Shown here: piece by piece, positions 1-5,305 of the stretch | How the letters are laid out: every line of letters starts with the position of its first letter | How positions within the stretch are numbered: the first letter of the stretch is position 1 | Source of the DNA: an uncultured Granulosicoccaceae bacterium | GTDB taxonomy: Bacteria > Pseudomonadota > Gammaproteobacteria > JABXHR01 | Reading direction: 5' to 3' | Assembly: GCA_937921805.1 (NCBI GenBank) | Contig: CAKZUS010000186.1 | Span: 1-5,817 of the forward strand | Length of the DNA: 5,817 nt | Notes under the pieces: model-generated | Seen by the model: the letters and a program-made list of their open reading frames with translations, nothing else | What the model was told of the DNA's origin: nothing | The model's database searches: none | Position numbers and translations under genes: made by a program

Positions 1-113
1 CCAGCGCTATCTGGCCCCCGATCACTCATTGTTACGAGCATTGTGCTCAGCCACTGACCCAACTGGGGATAGTGCTCAGGGTGTTTTAGAAAAAGGCCAA
101 CAATGCCACACAT
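1..113 (-). CDS. Class II glutamine amidotransferase, GlxB/MgsA-like (5' part only)
   Basis: Only the first 37 codons lie in the window; the gene continues past the left edge. The minus strand reads ATG at 113-111 and opens MCGIVGLFLK, with DRGPDSA at residues 31-37. Met followed by Cys is the hallmark of Ntn-type (class II) amidotransferases: Met is removed and Cys2 becomes the nucleophile that hydrolyses glutamine. The Arg-Gly segment corresponds to the glutamine-binding loop (HRGYDSAG in GlmS, HRGQDAAG in PurF). Asp before RGPDSA, together with LFLK and the LG-x6-ML-x2-M spacing, fits GlxB/MgsA proteins (N-methylglutamate synthase subunit A and relatives) better than AsnB, which usually has HRGPD. 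A role in methylated-amine metabolism is inferred from this and from the adhC-fghA operon upstream. No good Shine-Dalgarno is visible: the nearest purine run, GAGAG (plus 128-132), is 14 nt from the ATG. AsnB-like or GltB-like proteins remain possible. The family call is firm; the exact member is moderate. Confidence 0.8.
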   Translation of the reverse strand, partial: MCGIVGLFLKHPEHYPQLGQWLSTMLVTMSDRGPDSA

Positions 114-259
114 CGTCTGAATCTTTGCTCTCAATCTGAAGACCTAGACGCTACCAGGGCGAGTCGGAGAAAGCTACTATTTTGTTGCCTCTGAAACAGA
201 GTGTGCTGTTTTTGTATTGTGCAAACGCCTTTGGGCGAAGGGGCGCCTTAGATTATGCC

Positions 260-336
260 GGGGAAGGGGAGTGATCTCGCAGGAATTATGAGCTTGGGGA
301 GGTGTCTTGTGAGGTGTCTTGGGGGGTGTTGTGTCT
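260..336 (-). terminator. Candidate Rho-utilisation (rut) region
   Basis: In the minus-strand transcript, beginning four bases past the first base of the MBL stop codon region and running to plus 260, a hand count gives about 36 C against 7 G in 77 nt. There are several CC and CCCC runs and little ability to fold. C-over-G bubbles of this kind directly after a stop codon are typical of Rho loading sites. A weak hairpin with a short T run lies at plus 226-237, about 25 nt further downstream. No strong intrinsic terminator with a long T run was seen, so Rho-dependent termination of the adhC-fghA-MBL message is plausible. This is inferred from composition only. Confidence 0.35.
299..321. repeat. 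Two-copy 11-bp tandem repeat
   Basis: GAGGTGTCTTG occurs at 299-309 and again at 311-321, a 12-bp period, followed by a degenerate third copy (G-rich, then GTGTTG). It lies just past the stop of the MBL gene, inside the C-rich stretch of the minus transcript. It may be a product of slippage; no function is apparent. Confidence 0.6.
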
Positions 337-339
337 GGC

Positions 340-1452
340 TCATGCGTCGCTGGGAAACAGAGTCCACCAGCGGTCGCCGGGAGTCTCGTCCGAGAGGACT
401 TTACCGATAGGGGCGCTTAACAATTGGACCGATGACTCGTCAGAGAACGCCGCTTCTGCGCGGCGTATCGGTTCATCCCAGGGGTGATATGCCAAGTCAA
501 ATTTGCCCCAATGAATGGGAAAGACCGCCTTTGCGCGCAGGTCGCGAGCGACACCGACCAGCTGCTCTGGCATCAGATGTATTTGATTCCATTCGGTGCT
601 GTAGGCGCCGTTTTCGACAAACGCTATGTCAAACGGACCGTAGCGCGCGCCGATTTCGGCAAAATGCGGCCCGTAGCCGCCATCGCCGCTGAAGTAGATC
701 TTTTTTGCCGCAGAGGCGACAACCCAAGACCCCCACAGGGTGGCATTGCGATTAAAAAGGCCGCGTCCGCTGAAGTGCCGTGCTGGAGTGAGACTGATTT
801 TTAAGGGGCCATAGCGGTGGGATTCATACCAGTCGAACTCTTTGATTTTCTCGTCTGGGACGCCCCATTTTCGCAAGTGCGCCCCGACTCCCAGAGGCAC
901 CATAAAGTGTTGTGTGCGAGGGGCAATGTCCTGAATGCTGCGGTGATCAAGGTGGTCGTAGTGATCGTGAGAAATCAAAACGATATCAATTCTTGCCGGC
1001 AAGGCCTCAGTTCTCGGGGTATGTTGCAGGGCAAAAGGCTCGCCAATGCCAGGAACGGGGGAGGCGCGATAAAAAACGGGATCGCTGAGCACGGTCAGGT
1101 CAGCGATGCGCATCAAAATACTAGAGTGTCCTAGCCAGACAAAATCTCCATTGCCCAGACGCATAGTGTCGAGTTCAAAGCTGGGCAGGGGGGCGGTAGG
1201 GTTTTTGCCGAGCGCGGGCAGGAGTAACCCCCACAGAGAAGGCGGCTTACTACTGGGAGTCGAAATCGTCGTAGGGATGAGGTTAACGAACTCCCCGTTT
1301 TGGTAGTGCATAGAGCGCACTACCGTGCGCTGATTGGGGTTATCACCAAAAGGAGCAGTGTGCAAAAAAGCGCTGATCGCGATGACGAGTAGCACGATTA
1401 TGACGGCTATCGCTTTGAACAGAGCGATAGCCCACCGCTGGAAATTTGGCAT
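340..1452 (-). CDS. Membrane-anchored MBL-fold metallohydrolase (UlaG/NAPE-PLD-like)
   Basis: This 370-residue protein has a hydrophobic segment at about residues 8-30 that should act as a signal anchor, followed by a metallo-beta-lactamase domain. The metal ligands are visible: HxHxDH at 162-167 (H162, H164, D166, H167), H226 in PARHFSGR, D257 in FSGDGGYG and H314 in FPIHWGKF. The LWGSWV segment (239-244), the GHSS strand (108-111) and the final HWGKFDLAYHPWDEP stretch are typical of the COG2220 Lactamase_B_2 group. That group includes UlaG-like proteins and N-acyl-phosphatidylethanolamine phospholipase D. All ligands are intact, so it should be an active metal-dependent hydrolase with its domain probably on the periplasmic side. 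The substrate cannot be read from sequence. Its ATG overlaps the TAA of fghA by one base (TAATG, plus 1450-1454), and no Shine-Dalgarno is visible, so translation is probably coupled to fghA. It is the last gene of the operon. Confidence 0.9.
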   Translation of the reverse strand: MPNFQRWAIALFKAIAVIIVLLVIAISAFLHTAPFGDNPNQRTVVRSMHYQNGEFVNLIPTTISTPSSKPPSLWGLLLPALGKNPTAPLPSFELDTMRLGNGDFVWLGHSSILMRIADLTVLSDPVFYRASPVPGIGEPFALQHTPRTEALPARIDIVLISHDHYDHLDHRSIQDIAPRTQHFMVPLGVGAHLRKWGVPDEKIKEFDWYESHRYGPLKISLTPARHFSGRGLFNRNATLWGSWVVASAAKKIYFSGDGGYGPHFAEIGARYGPFDIAFVENGAYSTEWNQIHLMPEQLVGVARDLRAKAVFPIHWGKFDLAYHPWDEPIRRAEAAFSDESSVQLLSAPIGKVLSDETPGDRWWTLFPSDA

Positions 1453-2291
1453 TAGGTATGTAGGCGCTGCGCGTGATGGGCTACATGCTCGCCAATAAAA
1501 CTGGCGACGAAGTAATAGCCGTGGTCGTAGCCACTATGCTCCCGATAGTCGATAGCTTGGTCATTGCGTTGGCAGGCGCTGAGCAATAGCTCTGGCTTGA
1601 GATGCTCGGCCTTGAAGTCGTCGGCACTGCCCTGATCAATCAGCGGCGCATCAGGAAAACGCATGCCTTGCTCCAGCAGCGAAGGCGTGTCGTAGGCGCG
1701 CCACATGGATTCGTCGGGACCGAGGTAGCTGCGCAGCGCATCGCGGCCAAAGCCCGCCTGCAGAGGGGAAGCAATGGGGGCGAGCGCCGATACACTGCGA
1801 AAGCGTCCCGGCTGCTTGAGCGCTAGAATCAGCGCCCCATGCCCGCCCATAGAGTGGCCGGTAATGCCTTGGCGTGTGATATCCAGAGGCAGCTCGCCGA
1901 AGAGCAGCTCTGGCAGCTCTTCGGCGATGTAGCGATACATGCAGTAGTGGGCCGACCACGGCGCCTCAGTGGCATCAACGTAGAAGCCTGCGCCGGTGCC
2001 GAGGTCAAAACGCTCGTCCTCGCCTTCGATGCCAGCACCCCGAGGACTAGTATCGGGGGCTACGAGAGCGATGCCCAGCTCGGCAGCGTAGCGCTGCGCT
2101 CCGGCTTTGATCGAAAAGTTTTCTTCAGTACAAGTCAGTCCCGAGAGGTACCACAGTACCGGCACTGCCTTATGCTCGGCCGCCGGAGGAAGGTAGACCG
2201 ACACGCGCATGGGCGTGTTCGTGGCCGTCGAATCATGCTGGTACGTCGATTGGCTGCCACCAAAGCAGCGGTTGTGAGAAACGCGCTCCAT
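1452..2291 (-). CDS. fghA: S-formylglutathione hydrolase
   Basis: This 279-residue cytosolic alpha/beta-hydrolase of the esterase D family hydrolyses S-formylglutathione to formate and glutathione, the second step of glutathione-dependent formaldehyde oxidation. Visible family marks are NRCFGG near the N-terminus (7-12), LSGLTCTEENF at 49-59 with the conserved Cys54, and PDTSPRG at 79-85. The nucleophile elbow is GHSMGG at 145-150 (Ser147). The DQGSADDF segment (219-226) carries the catalytic Asp, probably Asp224, and GYDHGYYF (254-261) carries His257. Length and motif spacing are normal, so the catalytic triad looks complete. The ATG overlaps the adhC stop by one base (TAATG, plus 2289-2293). 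The bases upstream give no clear Shine-Dalgarno, which points to translation coupled to adhC. The symbol frmB is used for the same function in enterobacteria. Confidence 0.97.
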   Translation of the reverse strand: MERVSHNRCFGGSQSTYQHDSTATNTPMRVSVYLPPAAEHKAVPVLWYLSGLTCTEENFSIKAGAQRYAAELGIALVAPDTSPRGAGIEGEDERFDLGTGAGFYVDATEAPWSAHYCMYRYIAEELPELLFGELPLDITRQGITGHSMGGHGALILALKQPGRFRSVSALAPIASPLQAGFGRDALRSYLGPDESMWRAYDTPSLLEQGMRFPDAPLIDQGSADDFKAEHLKPELLLSACQRNDQAIDYREHSGYDHGYYFVASFIGEHVAHHAQRLHT

Positions 2292-3400
2292 TATAGGGTC
2301 ACAACGCTGCGGATCGACTCGCCCGAGTGCATCAAATCAAAGGCGCGATTGATATCGTTCAAGGGCATGGTGTGGGTGATCATGTCGTCGATATTGATCT
2401 TGCCATCCATATACCAATCGACAATTTTGGGCACATCAGTACGACCCTTGGCGCCGCCGAAGGCCGTACCCCGCCAGACGCGCCCCGTCACGAGCTGAAA
2501 GGGGCGAGTCGCGATCTCTGCACCGGCCCCCGCTACGCCGACGATGATGGATTCACCCCAGCCCTTGTGACAACACTCTAGGGCTTGACGCATGACCTCG
2601 ACGTTGCCGATGCACTCAAAACTATAGTCAGCTCCGCCCTGAGTCAGAGCGACGATATAGGGCACTAAGTCGCCTTCGACTTCTTTGGGGTTCACAAAGT
2701 GAGTCATGCCAAACTGCTCGGCAATAGCGACCTTGTTGGGGTTGATGTCAACGCCCACAATCATATTAGCCCCGGCCAATCGCGCGCCCTGAATCACGTT
2801 GAGACCGATGCCGCCTAAGCCAAACACTACGACGTTGTCGCCGGGTTTCACCTTGGCGGTGTTGAGCACGGCGCCGATGCCGGTCGTCACGCCGCATCCG
2901 ATGTAGCAGACTTTGTCAAAAGGCGCGTCTTCGCGGATTTTAGCCAGGGCAATTTCGGGCACAATCGTGTGCTCGGCAAAAGTGCTAGTCCCCATATAGT
3001 GATAAACCGCATCGCCCCCTATCGAGAAGCGGCTGCTACCATCGGGCATAACCCCTCGGCCTTGTGTTTCGCGTATTGCTTGGCAGAGATTGGTCTTGCC
3101 TGAGGTGCAATAGTCGCACTCGCGGCACTCAGGAGTGTAGAGCGGAATAACATGATCGCCCGGCTTGAGTGATTTCACGCCTTCGCCCACGTCAACCACG
3201 ATTCCAGCGCCTTCATGCCCCAAAATCGCAGGGAAAATACCCTCTGGATCGGCGCCAGACAGCGTAAACGCATCGGTGTGGCAGACACCTGTTGCTTTGA
3301 GCTCCACCAAGACTTCGCCCGCACGGGGGCCGCCAATCTCCACGGTTTCTATTGTTAAGGGTTTTCCGGCCTGATGGGCAACGGCGGCGCGAGTTTTCAT
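2291..3400 (-). CDS. adhC: S-(hydroxymethyl)glutathione dehydrogenase (class III alcohol dehydrogenase)
   Basis: This 369-residue cytosolic zinc enzyme oxidises S-(hydroxymethyl)glutathione, the formaldehyde-glutathione adduct, to S-formylglutathione with NAD. The same enzyme type also reduces S-nitrosoglutathione. Counting from MKTRAAV, the catalytic zinc ligands are C40 (GVCHTD), H62 (GHEGAG) and C169 (GCGVTTG). The structural zinc site is C92, C95, C98 and C106. The Rossmann loop is GLGGIG at 194-199, with D218 at the end of the second strand, consistent with NAD preference. R110 in QAIRET probably matches the arginine that binds the glutathione carboxylate in class III enzymes. The start at 3400 was chosen because AAGGAG (plus 3409-3414) sits 8 nt upstream. 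An in-frame ATG 11 codons earlier (3433) would add an unrelated leader and bury that site. The gene follows the dehydrogenase gene by 69 bp and is coupled to fghA downstream. It is also named frmA. Confidence 0.97.
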   Translation of the reverse strand: MKTRAAVAHQAGKPLTIETVEIGGPRAGEVLVELKATGVCHTDAFTLSGADPEGIFPAILGHEGAGIVVDVGEGVKSLKPGDHVIPLYTPECRECDYCTSGKTNLCQAIRETQGRGVMPDGSSRFSIGGDAVYHYMGTSTFAEHTIVPEIALAKIREDAPFDKVCYIGCGVTTGIGAVLNTAKVKPGDNVVVFGLGGIGLNVIQGARLAGANMIVGVDINPNKVAIAEQFGMTHFVNPKEVEGDLVPYIVALTQGGADYSFECIGNVEVMRQALECCHKGWGESIIVGVAGAGAEIATRPFQLVTGRVWRGTAFGGAKGRTDVPKIVDWYMDGKINIDDMITHTMPLNDINRAFDLMHSGESIRSVVTL

Positions 3401-3408
3401 AAGAGGGA

Positions 3409-3414
3409 CTCCTT
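3409..3414 (-). promoter_or_regulatory. Ribosome binding site of adhC
   Basis: AAGGAG on the minus strand, 8 nt before the ATG at 3400-3398. It decides the start: the earlier in-frame ATG at 3433 has no comparable site. It is among the strongest Shine-Dalgarno sequences in the window, in contrast to the two coupled genes downstream, which have none. Confidence 0.85.
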
Positions 3415-3469
3415 GTAGGGGTATGCGCTGCATTATGACTGGCGCAGTAGGGCGAGGTAAAGCGTCGGT

Positions 3470-4549
3470 TTAGCGGGCAGCCAAGATCGCTTCGGCTACT
3501 GCCGCACCTGCCGCAGAGGTAGAGGCCGTGCCACCGAGATCTTGGGTGCGGGTAGAGGCTTGGCGCAAGCTGGTTTCAATGGCCGAAAACACCATCGCCG
3601 CGGCCTCGCTATGGCCGAGATGCTCAAGCATCATCGCGCCGGACCAGATTTGGCCAATTGGGTTGGCGATATGGCGGCCCGCGATATCCGGGGCAGAGCC
3701 GTGAACAGGCTCGAAGAGCGAGGGAAAGGTCCGTTCGGGGTTAATATTGCCCGAGGGCGCGATGCCAATGGTCCCCGTACAAGCCGGTCCCAGGTCAGAG
3801 AGAATATCTCCGAAGAGATTGGATGCTACGACGACATCAAACCATTCTGGGTGCAATACAAACTGCGCTGCCAGGATATCAATATGGAATTTATCAACGC
3901 TCACGTCGGGATAGTGCGCCGCCATGGCCTCGACCCGCTCATCCCAGTAAGGCATGGTGATGGCAATACCATTGGATTTGGTCGCCGAAGTGAGAGCGCC
4001 TCGGCGGGCGCGCGCGATCTCAAACGCGTATCGCAAGATGCGGTCGGTGCCATAGCGGGACATCACGGTCTCTTGCATAACGATTTCGCGCTCGCTCCCC
4101 TCAAACATGCGCCCGCCGATACGGGAGTATTCCCCTTCGGTATTTTCGCGAATAATCATCATGTCAATATCGCCGGGCTTTTTTCCCGCCAGCGGCATAG
4201 GTACTCCCTCCAGCGCGCGGGCGGGGCGCATATTGACGTATTGATCAAACTCTCTGCGAAATAGCAGAAGCGACTGCCAGAGTGATACATGATCAGGCAC
4301 GACTGCAGGCCAGCCTACGGCCCCGAAAAAGATCGCGTCGCAGTCTTGCAGACGCGCCTTCCAGTCCTCGGGCATCATCACGCCATGTTGCTGGAAGTAG
4401 TCGACACAGGCAAAGTCGTGCTGCGTAAATGCGATGCGCAGATCGAAGACCTTGTCCACGGCTTGTAGGGCGCGCATTCCCTCGGGCATGACTTCTTTGC
4501 CGATGCCATCGCCAGCGATGACTGCAATGTTCAAAGAGGAATCCCCCAT
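3470..4549 (-). CDS. Tartrate/D-malate dehydrogenase, beta-decarboxylating dehydrogenase family
   Basis: This 359-residue protein belongs to the isocitrate/isopropylmalate dehydrogenase family of NAD- and metal-dependent enzymes. It resembles the tartrate dehydrogenase (TtuC) and D-malate dehydrogenase (DmlA) branch, which oxidises L-tartrate, meso-tartrate or D-malate. Visible features are GDGIGKEV at 13-20, FFGAVGWP at 74-81 and PDHVSLWQSLL at 85-95, a stretch typical of this branch. Substrate arginines are likely R99, R108 and R134 (FRREFDQY, NMRP, IRENTEGEY). The catalytic pair is Y141 and K191, the metal-binding aspartates are D224, D248 and D252 (HIDIL, GDILSDLG), and HGSAPDIAG at 283-291 forms the adenine-binding loop. 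All are intact. GGAG (plus 4557-4560) lies 7 nt before the ATG and supports the start. It lies 69 bp upstream of adhC on the same strand and may share its promoter. The true substrate is uncertain, since members of this branch are promiscuous. Confidence 0.9.
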   Translation of the reverse strand: MGDSSLNIAVIAGDGIGKEVMPEGMRALQAVDKVFDLRIAFTQHDFACVDYFQQHGVMMPEDWKARLQDCDAIFFGAVGWPAVVPDHVSLWQSLLLFRREFDQYVNMRPARALEGVPMPLAGKKPGDIDMMIIRENTEGEYSRIGGRMFEGSEREIVMQETVMSRYGTDRILRYAFEIARARRGALTSATKSNGIAITMPYWDERVEAMAAHYPDVSVDKFHIDILAAQFVLHPEWFDVVVASNLFGDILSDLGPACTGTIGIAPSGNINPERTFPSLFEPVHGSAPDIAGRHIANPIGQIWSGAMMLEHLGHSEAAAMVFSAIETSLRQASTRTQDLGGTASTSAAGAAVAEAILAAR

Positions 4550-4556
4550 ACTTTGT

Positions 4557-4560
4557 CTCC
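4557..4560 (-). promoter_or_regulatory. Ribosome binding site of the tartrate/D-malate dehydrogenase gene
   Basis: GGAG on the minus strand, followed by 7 nt and the ATG at 4549-4547. The 90-nt gap between this gene and the lipoprotein gene upstream contains no clear hairpin terminator. A weak -10-like TACCAT is present without a good -35, so the promoter is not resolved. Confidence 0.7.
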
Positions 4561-4639
4561 GTGTTCGCGGGCCATGCGTCTTATGGTAAGGATTCGGGGG
4601 AAGAGTGTTTAGTTTATTGCGACGATCGTGTGTGTGGCG

Positions 4640-5248
4640 CTAGTGATCCTCACAGTGCTCGACGCACACTTGTGTAGATGTGACGGCGCCGCCACAAGCG
4701 GCAAAGCACTGACGGTGCGAACTTTCGCAACCACAATCGCTACGGCATTGGCGCTCGACTTGCTCTGCCGTCAGCTCACCGATGGTCGGTGCAGCAGGGG
4801 GCGTATCGGGTGTTTTGGGGCGCCGCAGCCGCTCTAGCGACTGTTGGGTCGTGCTTTGTAGTGCACAGGAATCGCTGCTGGGATCGTCTTCGCACAGGCT
4901 CATGTAAGTAGTGCTGAGCTGGCTCAGTTCCTGGCGGCGTTGCTCGTAATAGCGAATATCTCTGCGATAGCGCGCGCGTTCTTGGTGCCATTGCTGCAGA
5001 GCGAGTCGATGTTGCGACTGAGCGGCGGGCAAGGATTGTAGCGCTAGCTGCGCCGCCTGGGTGCTGCACTGCGCAAAATCACTCTGGCACTGGCGGTTGC
5101 ACTGGTTCTTGGTGCTCTCGCACTGCGCCGCGCAAGCCTGGCCCAAACTAGTCTCGGGCAGGGTGAACTGATACCGGGTTTCGTAGACAGGGCTAGCGCA
5201 GGCAGCGAGGGCTAGCGCAAACGTGATGATTAAAAAAGATTTTATCAA
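4640..5248 (-). CDS. Cysteine-rich lipoprotein of unknown function, TTG start
   Basis: I do not recognise this family. Read from a TTG codon at 5248-5246, the product is 202 residues. It begins with a short lipoprotein signal peptide (Lys3, then a hydrophobic run) ending in the lipobox LAAC with Cys17, followed by Ala-Ser, which suggests outer-membrane sorting. The mature part has 14 further cysteines. An N-terminal cluster has C39-x3-C43-x6-C50-x3-C54-x6-C61. A Gln/Arg/Leu-rich, probably helical middle follows (about 62-118), with C119 and C128. A Pro-rich linker (about 143-155) leads to a C-terminal cluster at C168, C172, C174, C181, C185, C195 and C199, again built on Cx3C. Such spacing suits helical hairpins held by disulfides in the periplasm. 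The frame is open upstream to 5560, but that part is antisense to ruvB and unlike protein, so the TTG start is preferred. No good Shine-Dalgarno precedes it, so the start is uncertain. Confidence 0.75.
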   Translation of the reverse strand: MIKSFLIITFALALAACASPVYETRYQFTLPETSLGQACAAQCESTKNQCNRQCQSDFAQCSTQAAQLALQSLPAAQSQHRLALQQWHQERARYRRDIRYYEQRRQELSQLSTTYMSLCEDDPSSDSCALQSTTQQSLERLRRPKTPDTPPAAPTIGELTAEQVERQCRSDCGCESSHRQCFAACGGAVTSTQVCVEHCEDH

Positions 5249-5305
5249 CTGAATAGCCCAACTTGTGCCAGAATTCTGGGTTAAGCATATAGTATTTGAG
5301 GCGAA
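5249..5305. promoter_or_regulatory. Divergent promoter region between the lipoprotein gene and ruvB
   Basis: These 57 bp must hold at least part of the promoters for two genes read in opposite directions. On the plus strand TATAGT (5288-5293) is one base from the -10 consensus, with a poor TTGTGC (5263-5268) 19 bp upstream; this would give ruvB a very short leader. On the minus strand TACTAT (plus 5289-5294) overlaps it and could serve the lipoprotein gene, but no -35 was seen. The two -10-like elements cover the same bases, so the promoters might compete. Weak evidence. Confidence 0.35.
5298..5301 (+). promoter_or_regulatory. Ribosome binding site of ruvB
   Basis: GAGG four nt before the ATG at 5306-5308. 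The spacing is short, but this is the only purine-rich match. An in-frame TGA at 5297-5299 rules out any start further upstream in this frame. Confidence 0.5.

Larger units (their letters stand above)
114..339. other. Intergenic gap between the MBL gene and the amidotransferase gene
   Basis: This 226-nt stretch has no convincing reading frame on either strand. Read on the minus strand it begins with a C-rich, G-poor segment (plus 260-336), then a small hairpin (plus 226-237, CGCC/GGCG with a 4-nt loop, followed by only three T). Further on is a second hairpin at 189-201 (CTCTG/CAGAG around three bases), and then the leader of the amidotransferase gene. No good sigma-70 -35/-10 pair and no sigma-54 TGGCAC-N5-TTGC element was found. 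The gap probably holds the end of the formaldehyde operon message and perhaps a promoter for the amidotransferase gene. Confidence 0.6.

Noticed and set aside
189..213. Intrinsic terminator on the plus strand (CTCTG/CAGAG hairpin, then five T)
   Set aside because: The stem is 5 bp, the T run starts 7 nt after it, and no plus-strand gene ends just upstream.
114..260. Riboswitch, such as a glycine type, ahead of the amidotransferase gene
   Set aside because: A loose AGAGGCAAC-like match is present on the minus strand, but the paired GGAGAG elements and conserved core of the glycine aptamer are not found.
240..326. G-quadruplex on the plus strand
   Set aside because: There are five runs of four or more G, but the loops between most of them are about 16-26 nt, far longer than in canonical quadruplexes.
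1839..2498. Open frame of 219 codons on the plus strand
   Set aside because: It is antisense to fghA and the end of adhC, which are unmistakable, and its translation has no recognisable motif.
3401..3433. Eleven-codon upstream extension of adhC from an ATG at 3433
   Set aside because: It covers the strong AAGGAG site, and class III alcohol dehydrogenases begin close to the MKTRAAV position.
3542..4264. Open frame of 240 codons on the plus strand
   Set aside because: It is fully antisense to the tartrate/D-malate dehydrogenase gene, which has all its catalytic motifs. Long mirror frames are expected in GC-rich coding DNA.
5191..5219. Ten-bp direct repeat GGCTAGCGCA at 5191-5200 and 5210-5219
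   Set aside because: It lies in Ala/Leu-rich signal peptide codons and the copies are in different frames; this is best explained by codon composition.
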